The notes below the pieces were generated by a model. It was given only the letters and a program-made list of their open reading frames with translations. It was not told where the DNA came from and searched no databases. Shown piece by piece: positions 46,342 to 57,302 of a stretch of DNA of 64,000 nt (the stretch's first letter is position 1; the number at the start of each line of letters is the position of its first letter). This stretch comes from Aromatoleum evansii (lineage in GTDB: Bacteria > Pseudomonadota > Gammaproteobacteria > Burkholderiales > Rhodocyclaceae). The DNA lies in assembly GCF_012910805.1 (NCBI RefSeq), contig NZ_WTVK01000011.1:1-64000 (forward strand), in the 5' to 3' direction. A program made the position numbers and the translations under genes.

Positions 46342-46974
46342 ATGAGCGGAACGACATTCACCGGAGACCATGCTGCAGATCCGTCCTCGGCTTGGGTATT
46401 GCGCGACGAGTCCTTTCTCGCCGCGCTGCGCGGCCAGATGTTGCGCTTCGCCTCCTTGCAGCTGTCTGACTCGCAACTCGCCGAGGATGCGGTGCAGGAG
46501 GCGCTGATCGGCGCGCTGCGCAACGCGGAATCGTTTTCCGGTCAGGCTGCGTTGAAGACCTGGGTGTTCGCCATTCTCAGGCACAAGATCGCGGACATCC
46601 TGCGCCAGCGCATGCGGCTCGTGGACGCTTCCAGCCTGCTGCGCGAGGAAGAGGAGGACGAGGATTTTTCCGTGCTGTTCGACCGCAGTGGTCACTGGCA
46701 GGTCGATGAACGTCCCGCCGCGTGGGGGAATCCGCACGAATCCCTGCGCGAACGCGAGTTCTGGCAGGTGTTCGAGGTCTGCCTGGAGAACCTCCCGGCC
46801 AATCAGGCGCGGGTGTTCATGATGCGCGAGTTTGTCGAACTCGAATCGGACGAGATCTGCGCGGCGGTCGGGGTGAGCGTGAGCAATCTCAACGTGATGT
46901 TGTACCGTGCCCGCGTGCGCCTGCGCGAATGCCTCGAAAACCGCTGGTTCCTCGACGGAGAGCGAGCATGCTGA
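46342..46974 (+). CDS. ECF RNA polymerase sigma factor
   Basis: Protein of 210 residues. Region 2 is visible at ~40-92 (SQLAEDAVQEALIGALRN, LKTWVFAILRHKIADILRQ). A linker follows, then region 4 at ~145-200 (CLENLPANQARVFMMREF, ICAAVGVSVSNLNVMLYRAR). GGAGAG precedes the ATG; the frame extends upstream to 45766 antisense to the binding-protein gene and is not credible. It overlaps the next gene by seven bases and converges with the buf operon, its probable target by analogy with other species. Confidence 0.9.
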   Translation: MSGTTFTGDHAADPSSAWVLRDESFLAALRGQMLRFASLQLSDSQLAEDAVQEALIGALRNAESFSGQAALKTWVFAILRHKIADILRQRMRLVDASSLLREEEEDEDFSVLFDRSGHWQVDERPAAWGNPHESLREREFWQVFEVCLENLPANQARVFMMREFVELESDEICAAVGVSVSNLNVMLYRARVRLRECLENRWFLDGERAC

Positions 46975-47159
46975 ACTGCAGAGAAGCAACGCGCCTGTAT
47001 TCCGAGGCACGGGAGCGCGAGCTGACCTTCAAGGAGCGGGCGCTGCTGCGCATGCACATCGCGATGTGCTCGGGCTGCCGCAATTTCGGCGAGCAGATGG
47101 CGTTCCTGCGCGACGCGATGCGCGCCTACGCGAAAGGGCGCGACGAGAAAGACAAGTAG
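46968..47159 (+). CDS. Small zinc-finger anti-sigma (ZAS/zf-HC2) protein
   Basis: Protein of 63 residues: an MLNCREATRLYSEARE start and the zinc motif HIAMCSGC (H-x3-C-x2-C), the ZAS hallmark. No membrane helix, so a soluble, possibly redox-sensitive anti-sigma factor is likely. The short form resembles MseR-type partners of neisserial sigma-E. The start overlaps the sigma gene. Confidence 0.85.
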   Translation: MLNCREATRLYSEARERELTFKERALLRMHIAMCSGCRNFGEQMAFLRDAMRAYAKGRDEKDK

Positions 47160-47178
47160 CCCTTGCGCGCGGGGTCCT

Positions 47179-47703
47179 TCAGCGACGGCTGCAGCGCTGC
47201 GCGATCCAGTGGTCGAGCGAGATTCGGCCCGGGCCATGCGCCATAAGGTACAGCAACACCGCCGCCCAAGTGCCGTGGGTGGGGTAGGCGTCCGGATAGA
47301 CGAAGAGCTGGATCGTCAGCGTCATCACGAGCAGCGCCGCGGCGCTCAGGCGCGTCGCCAGACCGACGAGAAGCAGCAGCGGAAAGACGTGCTCCGCCGT
47401 GGCGGCCAGCGGTGCGGCGATCTCCGGCGGGATCAGCGGCAGGCGGTACTCCTCGCGGAAGAGGAACAGCGCGTCGTCGGACAGGCGCGGCAGGCCGAGC
47501 CGGAATTCGCCGCTGACGAGGTCGATCGCCAGTCCCTCGATCTTCGTCTGGCCGGATTTCCAGAACACCGCGGCGATCGAGAAGCGGGCGACGAAGGCGA
47601 TCAGCGAGTCCGGAATGCGCGACAGCAGCGCGAGCGCGCGATGCAGGACTTGCGGGGCGATCCGTCCGTTCCGATGCGGAAGGGTCTCAGGTATGGAGCT
47701 CAT
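47179..47703 (-). CDS. DoxX-family membrane protein (BufD-like)
   Basis: Protein of 174 residues with about four hydrophobic segments ([65 protein letters not shown]). It is the last gene of the bufferin-type operon, overlapping the bufC-like gene by 17 bases. DoxX proteins regularly accompany DUF692/DUF2063 genes; the biochemical role is unclear. Confidence 0.85.
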   Translation of the reverse strand: MSSIPETLPHRNGRIAPQVLHRALALLSRIPDSLIAFVARFSIAAVFWKSGQTKIEGLAIDLVSGEFRLGLPRLSDDALFLFREEYRLPLIPPEIAAPLAATAEHVFPLLLLVGLATRLSAAALLVMTLTIQLFVYPDAYPTHGTWAAVLLYLMAHGPGRISLDHWIAQRCSRR

Positions 47704-48478
47704 TATCTTGTCCTCCGGGTCCGGAATCGATCGCGACGATCATCTGCCGGTGCAGCAGCGTCGCGAAGGCCAGGGCGAGGTCGAAGCCGCCGTCGACGGA
47801 CTGCCCGGCCTGCGCGGCAGCGGCCAGGTGCTCGCCCCGCTTCAGCGCAGCGATGAAGGCGGCGCCCGCGTGCGGCAGCCCTACCGTCGCGACTTCGAAG
47901 CCGCTACGCACGATCAGCACGGCCTCCGGCCGGCACGGATCCACCGCCGACGGATCGCGATCGTCCTGATGGGCTTCCCACAGCGAATGCACCGCCCACG
48001 ACGAGCGCAGGATGGCGGCCGACGGGTGGCAGCGCAGGCGCAGTCCGGGCAGGCGCCCGGGGTCGGCAAGCAGGGCCGCGATCGCCGCTGCCGGCAGCGG
48101 CTCGGCATCGGCTGCGTGGTAGGCCTCGACGCGCAGCATCTCCAGCCGCGCGAGGTCGGCCAGCCAGGGCACGCACGCGGCGGGCGCGAAAGCCGCGACG
48201 AAATCGGCGAAACCGCGGCCATGGAAGCTCAGCAGCGGCGAGCGCGGCGGGTGCGCGAAGACGAATTCGCGCGCCATCGCGCGGAAGAATGCATCTCCCA
48301 CCGTGGCGAGCGTCACCGGAAAGGTGTCCGCCAGCGCATCGACCAGCGATACGACGACGTTGTTGCGATACACCGCGAACCGTGAGGCGGGGTCGGACCC
48401 GTTCCAGGCGACGAGGCCGGCGGGGCAGGGGTGTGCCGGGTCGAGCAGCGCCGCGGCGAAGTCGGCTTGCGTGTTCAT
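47687..48478 (-). CDS. DUF2063 putative DNA-binding-domain protein (BufC-like MNIO partner)
   Basis: Protein of 263 residues. The N-terminal DUF2063 signature is present ([59 protein letters not shown]), followed by a helical C-terminal domain. Despite the family name, these proteins act as recognition partners of the MNIO enzyme, presenting the precursor peptide. ATG overlaps the bufB-like stop by four bases. Confidence 0.86.
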   Translation of the reverse strand: MNTQADFAAALLDPAHPCPAGLVAWNGSDPASRFAVYRNNVVVSLVDALADTFPVTLATVGDAFFRAMAREFVFAHPPRSPLLSFHGRGFADFVAAFAPAACVPWLADLARLEMLRVEAYHAADAEPLPAAAIAALLADPGRLPGLRLRCHPSAAILRSSWAVHSLWEAHQDDRDPSAVDPCRPEAVLIVRSGFEVATVGLPHAGAAFIAALKRGEHLAAAAQAGQSVDGGFDLALAFATLLHRQMIVAIDSGPGGQDNELHT

Positions 48479-49371
48479 GCCGCCAACTCCGGGGGCAGCG
48501 CGGTGCGCAAGGCGCTCAACCGGCGCTCGGCCAGCTTCGCCTCGGCGAGCAGCACCGCGAAGGGCGGGATGTCGTTGTCGCGCTCGATCAGCGTCGGCTG
48601 CGCACCGACGCGTTCCAGCGCGGCGTCGTACAGCGCCCACACCGCCTGCGCCACCGGAGCCCCGTGGCTGTCGATCAGCAGTGGTGCGCCGGCTGCGTCC
48701 TGCTGCATCGCGAAACCGGCGAGGTGGATCTCGCCCACCGCGTCGAGTGGAAGCGCGTCGAGACAGGCGAGCGCGTCGCGGCCGTGGTTCACGCAGCTCA
48801 CATGGAGGTTGTTCACGTCGAGCAGCAGCCCGCAGCCCGTGCGCCGCACCACCTCGGCAATGAAGTCGCCCTCCGCCCAGCTCGACGCCGCGAACTCCAC
48901 GTAGGTCGCGGGATTCTCCAGCAGCATGCGGCGGCCGAGGTGCTCCTGCACCGCGTCGACGTGTTCGCATACGCGCCGCAGCGTCTCGCCCGTGTAGGGC
49001 AGGGGCAGCAGGTCGTAGAGGAACACGCCGCCGTGGCTCGCCCACGCCAGGTGCTCCGAGAACGACTGCGGTTCGTAGCGCCGCAGCAGCGCCGCGAGGC
49101 GCTCCAGATGGGCGTCGTCGAGCGGGCCGGTGCCGCCGATCGACAGGCCCACGCCGTGCAGCGACAGCGGATAGTGCTCGCGGATGCGCGTCAGCGCATG
49201 GTGGAAGGGGCCGCCCGGCACCATGTAGTTCTCCGCATGCACCTCGAAGAACCCGAGGTCGGGCAGCGTCGCGAGGATCTCCCCGAAGTGCGCGGGCTTC
49301 AGGCCCAGGCCCGCGCGGGCGGGCAGGGCAGTGGCCTGCACGGACGAAGGCCGTGCGTTCATGGTCGTCAT
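48475..49371 (-). CDS. DUF692 multinuclear non-haem iron oxidase (BufB-like)
   Basis: Protein of 298 residues with a TIM-barrel fold. Expected metal ligands are visible in order: [42 protein letters not shown] and [10 protein letters not shown]. Family members modify cysteines of small precursor peptides, for example to thiooxazoles in bufferins. The DUF2282 precursor gene lies 30 bases upstream and the DUF2063 partner overlaps its end. Confidence 0.9.
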   Translation of the reverse strand: MTTMNARPSSVQATALPARAGLGLKPAHFGEILATLPDLGFFEVHAENYMVPGGPFHHALTRIREHYPLSLHGVGLSIGGTGPLDDAHLERLAALLRRYEPQSFSEHLAWASHGGVFLYDLLPLPYTGETLRRVCEHVDAVQEHLGRRMLLENPATYVEFAASSWAEGDFIAEVVRRTGCGLLLDVNNLHVSCVNHGRDALACLDALPLDAVGEIHLAGFAMQQDAAGAPLLIDSHGAPVAQAVWALYDAALERVGAQPTLIERDNDIPPFAVLLAEAKLAERRLSALRTALPPELAA

Positions 49372-49401
49372 GCCGGACGCTCCCCTGTCATGCAGCCGCG
49401 C

Positions 49402-49710
49402 TCAGCTCTTCTTTTCCTTGAAGGCCATCATCTGGCCGAAGCCGGTCGGCGAAGTCTGCGACATCGTTTTTTCGCACGTGCCCTTCGGCACCAGCGACCA
49501 CGCATTGCCCTGGTGATCCATCTTCGACGTCCCGGCGCAGCTCGTGCCGGGGCCGGCGGCGCAGTCGTTCTTGCCCTTCATCGCGACGCCGAAGCACTTC
49601 TCCTTGTCGGCCGGCGGATCGGCGGCGAGCGCGGACGACATCGACAGAGCGCTACCCAGCGCGAGAGCGAGGGCGGCGGCGGAAACCTTGTGGAGGGTTG
49701 TGGCGGACAT
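49402..49710 (-). CDS. DUF2282 bufferin-type precursor peptide (BufA-like)
   Basis: Protein of 102 residues. A signal peptide (~1-29, ending SALA) is followed by a core with four cysteines, C39, C50, C58 and C79, in the pattern [25 protein letters not shown]. This matches bufferin 1-type precursors, whose modified cysteines bind copper in the periplasm. The C-terminal tail ([17 protein letters not shown]) is longer than the core needs and may serve in recognition. AGGAG precedes the ATG at 49710. It is the first gene of the operon. Confidence 0.88.
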   Translation of the reverse strand: MSATTLHKVSAAALALALGSALSMSSALAADPPADKEKCFGVAMKGKNDCAAGPGTSCAGTSKMDHQGNAWSLVPKGTCEKTMSQTSPTGFGQMMAFKEKKS

Positions 49711-49771
49711 GTTCGTCTCCTTGGTTCGGTTGGGGAAACACGCGGATCGGTTGATCGTCGTGTTGCTTCCG

Positions 49772-49800
49772 TAGTCGCGCGAACCCGTCCGTTTCTTACA
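49772..49800 (-). promoter_or_regulatory. ECF-type promoter candidate of the buf operon
   Basis: On the minus strand TGTAAG (49800-49795, followed by AAAC) is separated by 17 bases from CGACTA (49777-49772), which has the form of an ECF sigma promoter. The distance to the ATG is ~60 bases. Use by the neighbouring sigma factor is inferred. I did not find the same motif in front of the sigma gene. Confidence 0.4.
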
Positions 49801-49977
49801 CCGCGCGCGAAAATATTTTTCCGGCCGACTGCGCTCGCCGTTCGACATCGCCAGGGCCTCCGACGCGCCGAGCCGATCGGATACACTCCCGTAACTGCTG
49901 CCCGCGCGCGCCGTGTCATTTCTCCGGCGCCGCCAGCGACCATACAACCCGACCGATCACCGCGGAGCTGCCTGCCC

Positions 49978-51174
49978 ATGTTCGAACACGTCGACGCCTA
50001 CCCCGGCGACCCCATCCTCACCCTCGTCGAAACCTTCATGCAGGATCCGCGCGCGCAGAAGGTCAACCTCGGCATCGGCCTGTACTACGACGAGGAAGGC
50101 CGCATCCCGCTGCTCGGCTCCGTGCGCAAGGCCGAGGTCGCGCTCGCCGCGACGCCGCTGCCGCGCTCCTACCTGCCCATGGAAGGCGCGACCGACTATC
50201 GCGCCGCCGTGCAGCGCCTGCTGTTCGGCCCGGAACACGCCGCGCTCAAGGCGGGGCGCATCGCCACGATTCAGACCATCGGCGGCTCGGGCGCGCTCAA
50301 GGTCGGCGCCGATCTCCTCAAGCGCTACTTCCCGGCGAGCGAGGTGTGGGTCAGCGATCCGACCTGGGACAACCACCGCTCGATCTTCGAGGGCGCCGGC
50401 ATCGCCGTGAATGACTACCCCTACTACGATGCGGCCACGGGCGGCGTGCGCTTCGCCGACATGCTCGCGACGCTCAAGACCCTGCCCGCGCGCAGCATCG
50501 TCCTGCTGCACCCGTGCTGCCACAACCCGACCGGCGTCGACCTGTCGCAGGAGCAGTGGCGCGAGGTCATCGTGGTGGCGAAGGAACGCAATCTCATCCC
50601 CTTCCTCGACATCGCCTACCAGGGCTTCGGCGACAGCCTCGACGACGACGCCTTCGCGATCCGCGCGTTGGCGGATGCCGGCGTGAGCTTCCTCGTCAGC
50701 AATTCCTTCTCCAAGAACCTGTCGTTCTACGGCGAACGCTGCGGCGGCCTGTCCATCGTGTGCAAGGACGCCGAGGAAGCCGCGCGCGTGCTCGGCCAGA
50801 TGAAGTTCACCGTGCGCCGCAACTACTCCAGCCCGCCCTTCCACGGCGGGCGCGTCACCGCGATGGTGATGGACGACCCCGCGCTGTATGGGGAATGGAC
50901 CGGCGAGGTGGACGCGATGCGCGACCGCATCCGTGCGATGCGCCAGAAGCTGCATGAAGTGATTAGCGCACGCGTGCCCGGGCGCGATTTCAGCTACTTC
51001 ATCAAGCAGCGCGGCATGTTCAGCTACACCGGCCTCAGCCCCGCGCAGGTCGACCGCCTGCGCGAGGAGTTCGCCGTGTACCTCGTGCGCTCGGGCCGCA
51101 TGTGCGTTGCCGGCCTCAACACGCGCAACGTCGAATACGTCGCCGAGGCGATGGCCGCGGTCCTCAAGGACTGA
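49978..51174 (+). CDS. tyrB: Aromatic-amino-acid / aspartate aminotransferase
   Basis: Protein of 398 residues, class I fold type I. The PLP lysine is K246 in [16 protein letters not shown]. Other family marks are [38 protein letters not shown] and the substrate Arg region [12 protein letters not shown]. It transaminates aromatic amino acids or aspartate with 2-oxoglutarate. Start [12 protein letters not shown] is canonical; a frame open from 48289 is not used. A GATACACT -10-like box near 49879 is unsupported by a -35. Confidence 0.92.
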   Translation: MFEHVDAYPGDPILTLVETFMQDPRAQKVNLGIGLYYDEEGRIPLLGSVRKAEVALAATPLPRSYLPMEGATDYRAAVQRLLFGPEHAALKAGRIATIQTIGGSGALKVGADLLKRYFPASEVWVSDPTWDNHRSIFEGAGIAVNDYPYYDAATGGVRFADMLATLKTLPARSIVLLHPCCHNPTGVDLSQEQWREVIVVAKERNLIPFLDIAYQGFGDSLDDDAFAIRALADAGVSFLVSNSFSKNLSFYGERCGGLSIVCKDAEEAARVLGQMKFTVRRNYSSPPFHGGRVTAMVMDDPALYGEWTGEVDAMRDRIRAMRQKLHEVISARVPGRDFSYFIKQRGMFSYTGLSPAQVDRLREEFAVYLVRSGRMCVAGLNTRNVEYVAEAMAAVLKD

Positions 51175-51186
51175 GGCCGTAGCGCG

Positions 51187-51211
51187 CCGCCCCCCGGTCC
51201 GCCGGGGGCGG
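51187..51211. terminator. GC hairpin between convergent tyrB and CoA-transferase
   Basis: CCGCCCCCCGG (51187-51197) pairs with CCGGGGGCGG (51202-51211) with one bulged C and a 4-base loop. It can serve both converging genes. Confidence 0.5.
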
Positions 51212-51225
51212 TCCTGCGCAGACTG

Positions 51226-52449
51226 TCAGAGCACGCCGGCGGCGCGCAGACGCCCGATCTCCGCGTCCGTCAGGCCCAGCGTTCCGCCCAGGATCTCGTC
51301 GGTATGTTCGCCGAGCGCCGGCGGCGGAAGGCGGTAATCCGGCGGCGTCGCCGAAAGCTTCATCGGGTTCGCCACGAGCGGCACTGTGCCGGCGACCGGG
51401 TGCGGCATCGTCACCTTGAGTCCGCGCGCCTGCACCTGCGGGTCGGCGAACACGTCGGCGAGCGTATTGATCGGGCCGCAGGGCACGGCGAGGGATTCCA
51501 GCGCCGCGATCCAGTCGGCCGTGCTGCGCAGCACCGTGAGCTGCTTGAGCTGCGGAATCAGCGTGGCGCGGTGCCTGACGCGTTCCGCGTTGGTCGCAAA
51601 GCGCGGATCGTCGGCCAGCGCCGGCCGGCCTGCTTCCGCGCAGAAGCGCGCAAACTGCCCGTCGTTGCCGATGGCCAGGATCATGTAGCCGTCGGCGGTG
51701 GGAAAGTCCTGGTAGGGCACGATGTTCGGATGCGCATTCCCCAGCCTGCCCGGCGAGCGGCCGGTCGCGAGGTAGTTGGCGGCCTGGTTGGCAAGGCAGG
51801 CGACCTGCACGTCGAGCAATGCAAGGTCGATGTATTGCCCTTCGCCGCTGTGCTCGCGCCATGCCAGCGCAGCGAGGATCGCGTTGGAGGCATACAGTCC
51901 GGTGAGGATGTCCGTCAGTGCCACGCCGGCCTTCATCGGACCGCCCCCTTCCTCGCCGTCGGGCCGGCCGGTAACGCTCATCAGGCCGCCCAGGCCCTGG
52001 ACCAGGAAGTCGTAGCCGGCGCGCGATGCGTACGGACCCTCCTGGCCGAAACCGGTCACCGAGCAATACACGAGGCGCGGATTGACCGCCTTCAGCGATG
52101 CGTAATCGAGTCCGTACTGAGCGAGGCCACCGACCTTGAAATTCTCCAGCACCACGTCGGACTGGGCGGCGAGCCGCCTCACCAGCGCCTGTCCCTCGGC
52201 GCGCGTGATGTCGATTGCGACCGAACGTTTGTTGCGGTTTGCGCACAGGTAGTAGGCGGCGACATCGGTGTCGGCGCCATGCTCGTCCTTGAGCCACGGC
52301 GGCCCCCAGCCGCGCGTGTCGTCGCCCGTGCCGGGGCGCTCGACCTTGATCACGTCGGCGCCGAGGTCGGCCAGCATCTGGCTGCACCACGGCCCGGCCA
52401 GGATGCGCGAAAGGTCCAGTACGCGGATGTGTGAAAGTGCGCTTGCCAT
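51226..52449 (-). CDS. CaiB/BaiF (class III) CoA-transferase
   Basis: Protein of 407 residues. The N-terminal Rossmann part (VLDLSRILAGPWCSQMLADLGADVIKVERP), the RNKRSVAIDI segment, and the catalytic aspartate D147 in AGYDFLVQGLGG are present. Class III enzymes swap CoA between carboxylates (formyl-CoA, succinyl-CoA or carnitine type). The donor and acceptor cannot be told here, and no pathway genes adjoin it. The C-terminal HTDEILG motif is typical. ATG 52449 starts MASALSHIRVLDL. Confidence 0.88.
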   Translation of the reverse strand: MASALSHIRVLDLSRILAGPWCSQMLADLGADVIKVERPGTGDDTRGWGPPWLKDEHGADTDVAAYYLCANRNKRSVAIDITRAEGQALVRRLAAQSDVVLENFKVGGLAQYGLDYASLKAVNPRLVYCSVTGFGQEGPYASRAGYDFLVQGLGGLMSVTGRPDGEEGGGPMKAGVALTDILTGLYASNAILAALAWREHSGEGQYIDLALLDVQVACLANQAANYLATGRSPGRLGNAHPNIVPYQDFPTADGYMILAIGNDGQFARFCAEAGRPALADDPRFATNAERVRHRATLIPQLKQLTVLRSTADWIAALESLAVPCGPINTLADVFADPQVQARGLKVTMPHPVAGTVPLVANPMKLSATPPDYRLPPPALGEHTDEILGGTLGLTDAEIGRLRAAGVL

Positions 52450-52945
52450 GAGGCCTCGACCTGCGGAAAACCCCGTCGCCTGCGGCGGCGGTCGACGTTG
52501 TGAAAAAAGCGAACTGCTGGCGTGCAGGCGACGAGCCCCGCCGGGTATGTGCGCGGTGCGCGGCGATCCGCCGGCCCCGCTCCTGCGGCGCGCGGACATT
52601 CGGGCGCTGTGCCGGGATCATGCTAGGGAATATGACCTGGCGGAGCAAACGACATCTTCGAAGCGATTTGTGCGTCTTTGTCACTTCGCTGGCGCACACA
52701 ACTCCCCGGGCGCTGCCGCAGCGTTCGCCGGCGGTGCGACTGTCGCAGGCCCTTCCGACGCGTGTTTCCCGCGCGGTGCCGTGAGATTCGAACCACACCC
52801 GGGGGATTCGATGCTGCAGCGAATCGCAAGATATGTACATAATCGGTTCTGCCGGCTTGCCACTTCGGCGCGATGACGGGCCGGACGGTGGCGACATGTC
52901 GCTCCGGAGCGCGGCACGGTTGCCGCAGTCATGGGACCAAGCTAG
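52450..52945. other. ~500-base gap without a recognised gene
   Basis: No convincing coding frame. Two small dyads occur near the downstream gene: GATTCG/CGAATC (52805-52810/52820-52825) and the palindrome TATGTACATA (52832-52841), both 100-140 bases before the response-regulator start. Either could be an operator. No clear sigma-70 promoter was found. Confidence 0.4.
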
Positions 52946-54121
52946 ATGAAAAGCCAGCAAAACCTGAGTGCGATGGATGAGCCGACGATCCTGATCGTCG
53001 ATGACACGCCACAGAATCTGACCGTGCTTGGCGAACTGTTGCAGCCGCTGTGTCGCGTTCGCGCCGCAAATTCGGGCGAACGGGCGTTGCGCGTGGCGAA
53101 CACCGCGCCCAGGCCGGACCTGATCCTGCTCGACGTGATGATGCCGGGACTGGATGGATACGAGGTCCTCGGGCGGTTGCGGGAGGATCCTGCAACGCGC
53201 GACATTCCGGTGATCTTCGTCACCGCGATGGATGCGGCGGAAAACGAGGAGCGGGGGCTCAAGCTCGGTGCCGTCGATTACATCGTCAAACCCTTCAGTC
53301 CCGCCATCGTCCTCGCGCGGGTGGCAACTCATCTCGAACTCAAGCGCGCGCGTGACCGCCTGTCGGCCCAGAACAACTGGCTGGAACGCGAGATCTCGCG
53401 GCGCATGGCCGAGAACCTCCTCATCCAGGATCTCGGTATCCGGGCGCTTGCCTGTCTCGCCGAGGCGCGCGACAACGAGACTGGCCTGCACATCATCCGT
53501 ACGCAGTCCTACGTCGAAACGCTCGGGCGCCACCTCGGGAACCATCCGCGCTTTGCCGAGGCGCTCGCCGGAACGCAGCTCGAACTCATCGTCAAGGCGG
53601 CGCCCCTGCACGACATCGGCAAGGTCGGGATTCCCGACTCAATCCTGCTCAAGCCCGGTCCGCTCGATGCCCGCGAATGGGAGATCATGAAGACCCACCC
53701 CTTGATCGGTACGGCCGCTATCAGCAAGGCGATGGAAGAGGCGCTCGCGGACGCCAGCGACGATGTTGCCGAGCACGCCCCGGGGGCGTTTGCATTCCTG
53801 AAGGTGGCGAACGAGATTGCGGGCGGGCATCACGAGAAATGGGATGGCAGCGGTTATCCGCAGGCGCTGGAAGGCGACGCCATCCCCGTGTCGGCGCGCC
53901 TGATGGCGCTCGCCGACGTGTTCGATGCGCTGATCAGCCGTCGCGTGTACAAGCCGCCTATGCCCCTCGAACAGGCCACCGACATTATCCTGGCCGGTCG
54001 TGGCCGGCATTTCGACCCCGATGTCGTGGACGCCTTCCTCGCATGCAGAGACGAGTTCGCGAGCATCGCCACGCGCTACGCCGAGCCCGAGCCCGAACAC
54101 GAACCGGAGGCGCAGACCTGA
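52946..54121 (+). CDS. Response regulator with HD-GYP output (RpfG type)
   Basis: Protein of 391 residues. The receiver domain (~13-130) has acidic pair DD19-20, phospho-acceptor D63 in LLDVMMPG and K115 in IVKPF. The HD-GYP domain has H222-D223 in [10 protein letters not shown] and H295H296 in [11 protein letters not shown], all intact, so phosphorylation-controlled c-di-GMP hydrolysis is likely. It is the first gene of a seven-gene signalling run and lies 31 bases before a hybrid kinase that could phosphorylate it. Confidence 0.9.
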   Translation: MKSQQNLSAMDEPTILIVDDTPQNLTVLGELLQPLCRVRAANSGERALRVANTAPRPDLILLDVMMPGLDGYEVLGRLREDPATRDIPVIFVTAMDAAENEERGLKLGAVDYIVKPFSPAIVLARVATHLELKRARDRLSAQNNWLEREISRRMAENLLIQDLGIRALACLAEARDNETGLHIIRTQSYVETLGRHLGNHPRFAEALAGTQLELIVKAAPLHDIGKVGIPDSILLKPGPLDAREWEIMKTHPLIGTAAISKAMEEALADASDDVAEHAPGAFAFLKVANEIAGGHHEKWDGSGYPQALEGDAIPVSARLMALADVFDALISRRVYKPPMPLEQATDIILAGRGRHFDPDVVDAFLACRDEFASIATRYAEPEPEHEPEAQT

Positions 54122-54152
54122 AGGTCGCGATCATGATCGCAGACATCGGAGT

Positions 54153-57100
54153 ATGTCGGGGGGGCCGGCCGTGAGCCCGAAGCGCGCGCGCATTCCGCCC
54201 TTGCTGTTGGCCGTGTTCCTGCCGATCGCCCTCCTGGCGCTGCTGGTCGGAGTCCTGGTGATCGCGTCCTTCACCGACCTGCGCGACGCGCATCGGGCGG
54301 CGAGGTTGGCCGAGTCCGGGCATCTGGAGCTCATCGGTCGCCTCACCGGCATCAACAAGGACATGAGCGAGGTCCAGCACCTTGTCAATCTGGCAGTCGA
54401 AGGGGCCGCGGTCGGGCGCCTCGATGGTGCCGCCGCCGCGCGCCTCGCTGAGGATGTGCAGCGCCGCCTCGTCGAGCTGGACGGGCGTGTGGCGGGTCTC
54501 GCTGAACTCGACGTTTCGCGCCACGAAGCGCGCGAGGGACGATTCCACTTTCAGGACTACCGCGCGAGCGTCATCGGGACGATGGGCTTGCTGATGTCCG
54601 ATCCGCGCGCCGCGATGAGCAGCGGCTTCGAGGCGTCGCGGCACTTCGTGGAGTTCACGACCCATACCCGGGCGCTCACCCTGCGGACAATCGAAGACGA
54701 GCGGGCCCGTGCGCACGCCGACGAGAGCGACTTCGACGCCTATATCCGTAACACCCTGATCGTCGGGGGGGCGCTCATGTCCACGTTGGTGCTGGCGTGG
54801 TTCGTTCTCAGCTCCTGGCTCAGCGAACGGCTGTTCGCCCTCGGCAGCGCCTTGCGCGCATTCGCCCGCGAAGAACAGGATCCCGAGTCCCTGCCGCTGG
54901 TGCGTGAGATCGCCAAGCAGCCGGGCAGTTTGCTCGGGGATATCGCGAGTGCGGCGCTGGCGTTCCGCGATTCGCTCATTTCGCGGGAGGATGCCGAGCG
55001 CAGGTTGCGCGAACGCCTCAAGGAGATGAGCTGCGTCTATGATGTCGCGCGCATGTGCGACCGTGCGGACATCGCGCCGGACCTGCTGGTGGACGCGGTC
55101 GTCGAGCGGCTGCGTGCCGCGATGCGTTTCCCGGCCCTTGCCGTGACAAGGGTCGAGGCGGCGGACGGCGCCAGAGCCCCGGACGGTCGGCCGCTTCTGG
55201 TGGCGGAGTTCTCCGACATGGCGGACAAGCGCTGGCGCATCTGTGTCGACCCGATTGCGCCGCCTGGCGCCGAGGAGGCGGCGCAGTTCCGGGACGAGAA
55301 GCGCCGCCTGCTCGAGTCCGCCGCCGCGCATCTGGGGGCCGCGCTGGAGCGCAGGCGGGCAGCCGCCCTGGAGGCAGCAACGCAGGCCGAGGTGCGCAAG
55401 CTCTCGCTGGTCGTGGAACAGGCCCCGATTGCCGTCCTCGTGGCCGATCTGAACGCGCGGATCGAATACGTCAATGACGCGTTCGTGCAAGTGACGGGTT
55501 ACTCGCGCGCCGAGGCCATCGGTCGCAATCCGCGCTTCCTCAAATCGGGCAAGACGCCCGCTTCGACCTACAGCGACCTGTGGGCCACGCTCAAGCGTGG
55601 CGAGTCCTGGCGCGGTGAGCTGGTCAATGTCACGCGGGACGGGCGCGAGGTGATCGAGAGCGCGACGATCATTCCGCTGCGGGAACGCGGCGGCAGCGTC
55701 ACCCATTATGTCGCGATCAAGGAGGACATCACCGAGCGCAAGCGGCTTCTGGAGGAGCTCGCGGCCCACCGCGAGAACCTCGAGCAGCTGGTGGTGGCGC
55801 GAACCGCAGAACTGAATGCGGCGAAGCTCGCGGCGGAGGCTTCGAGCCGCAGCAAGAGCGAATTCCTCGCCAACATGAGTCACGAGATCCGCACGCCGAT
55901 GAATGCGATCATCGGTCTCACTCACCTGCTCGAGCGCGACATCGGCGAGCCCGAGCAACTCGACCGGTTGCGCAAGGTCTCGTCGGCGGCCCGGCATCTG
56001 TTGCGGATCATCAACGACATCCTCGACCTCTCCAAGATCGAGGCCGGCAAGGTGCAGCTGGAGGCGGTATATTTCGAACCGCCTCACGTGCTCGCCAACG
56101 TCTTCAGCCTGCTGCGGGACCGCGCCGAGCACAAGGGCCTGCAACTGGAGGCGGACCTCGCCGCGCTGCCACGCGGGCTGCATGGCGATGCGCTGCGTCT
56201 GGAGCAGGTGCTGCTCAACCTCGTCGGCAACGCCATCAAGTTTACCGAGCGGGGGGCGGTGCGCGTGAGCGGCCAGGTCGTGGGGTTCGAACTCGAACGG
56301 CTATGGGTGCGCCTGGAGGTGAGGGATACCGGCATTGGCATTGCCTTCGACGAACAGGAGCGCATCTTCCACGCCTTCGAGCAGGCCGACAGCTCCACGA
56401 CGCGGCGCTTCGGCGGCACCGGGCTCGGGCTCGCCATCTGTCGCCGTCTGGTCGAACTGATGGGCGGGCGCATCGGCCTCACGAGTCAGCCGGGCGGGGG
56501 TTCGACCTTCTGGCTCGAGGTGCCGATGGGATATCCCCACGCCGAGGCATGCGGGGCGGCGGCGAGCCCGCCAGCAAACGATCAGGGCGAGTTGTCCGTG
56601 CAGTCCGAACTGGCGCCCGATGCGCGGGTGCTGCTCGCCGAAGACAATGCCGTCAATCGCGAAGTTGCGCTCGCGCTTCTCGCGCGTGCAGGCATCGTGC
56701 CCGACGTGGCGGAAAACGGCCGCATCGCGCTCGACAAGTCCGCATGCGAGGCCTACGACCTCATTCTCATGGACATCCAGATGCCGGTCATGGGGGGGCT
56801 CGAAGCCACTCGCGCGATACGCGCGTTGCCAGGCTACGCGACCACCCCCATCCTCGCGATGACTGCCAATGCCTTCGACGAGGATCGTGCTGCCTGCATT
56901 GAAGCGGGCATGAACGACCACATCCCCAAGCCGGTCGATCCCCGGAAGCTCTACGCCGCGCTGCGCCGCTGGCTGCCGGCGGACGGCGGTAGCCAGCGCA
57001 GGGCTCCGGTGCGCGATGAATCGCCCGGCCGGGCCCCCGCCAGCGATGCGTCTGGGCTGGGCGCAGGGCTCGAGAAGGTTCCCGATCTCGCCGCGCTGCG

Positions 57101-57302
57101 CGAGGTCGCCGATTTGCTGGAAGCCCTGTTGGCGTGCGATGACGTGTCGGCATGTCGGGTCTACCGGGAACACCGCGCGGACTTCGAAGCGGCTTTCGGC
57201 CCCCTGGCGCGCCGAATCGAGAGCGAGATCGACGCGTTCGCCTTCGCCGAGGCACGCGCCTCGCTGCGCGAGGCTCGTGAGCACCTGGAGACCGCCTCAT
57301 GA
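54153..57302 (+). CDS. Hybrid sensor histidine kinase (PAS-HisKA-HATPase-REC)
   Basis: About 1049 residues. TM1 (~14-36) and TM2 (~195-215) flank a helical periplasmic sensor. A GAF-like stretch (~290-410), PAS (~425-540), HisKA with H577 in [12 protein letters not shown], HATPase ([20 protein letters not shown]) and a receiver with D874 follow. A helical tail of ~100 residues ends the protein and has no clear phospho-histidine. The start may be ATG 54153 or GTG 54171; the frame is open further upstream inside the preceding gene. Confidence 0.88.
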   Translation: MSGGPAVSPKRARIPPLLLAVFLPIALLALLVGVLVIASFTDLRDAHRAARLAESGHLELIGRLTGINKDMSEVQHLVNLAVEGAAVGRLDGAAAARLAEDVQRRLVELDGRVAGLAELDVSRHEAREGRFHFQDYRASVIGTMGLLMSDPRAAMSSGFEASRHFVEFTTHTRALTLRTIEDERARAHADESDFDAYIRNTLIVGGALMSTLVLAWFVLSSWLSERLFALGSALRAFAREEQDPESLPLVREIAKQPGSLLGDIASAALAFRDSLISREDAERRLRERLKEMSCVYDVARMCDRADIAPDLLVDAVVERLRAAMRFPALAVTRVEAADGARAPDGRPLLVAEFSDMADKRWRICVDPIAPPGAEEAAQFRDEKRRLLESAAAHLGAALERRRAAALEAATQAEVRKLSLVVEQAPIAVLVADLNARIEYVNDAFVQVTGYSRAEAIGRNPRFLKSGKTPASTYSDLWATLKRGESWRGELVNVTRDGREVIESATIIPLRERGGSVTHYVAIKEDITERKRLLEELAAHRENLEQLVVARTAELNAAKLAAEASSRSKSEFLANMSHEIRTPMNAIIGLTHLLERDIGEPEQLDRLRKVSSAARHLLRIINDILDLSKIEAGKVQLEAVYFEPPHVLANVFSLLRDRAEHKGLQLEADLAALPRGLHGDALRLEQVLLNLVGNAIKFTERGAVRVSGQVVGFELERLWVRLEVRDTGIGIAFDEQERIFHAFEQADSSTTRRFGGTGLGLAICRRLVELMGGRIGLTSQPGGGSTFWLEVPMGYPHAEACGAAASPPANDQGELSVQSELAPDARVLLAEDNAVNREVALALLARAGIVPDVAENGRIALDKSACEAYDLILMDIQMPVMGGLEATRAIRALPGYATTPILAMTANAFDEDRAACIEAGMNDHIPKPVDPRKLYAALRRWLPADGGSQRRAPVRDESPGRAPASDASGLGAGLEKVPDLAALREVADLLEALLACDDVSACRVYREHRADFEAAFGPLARRIESEIDAFAFAEARASLREAREHLETAS

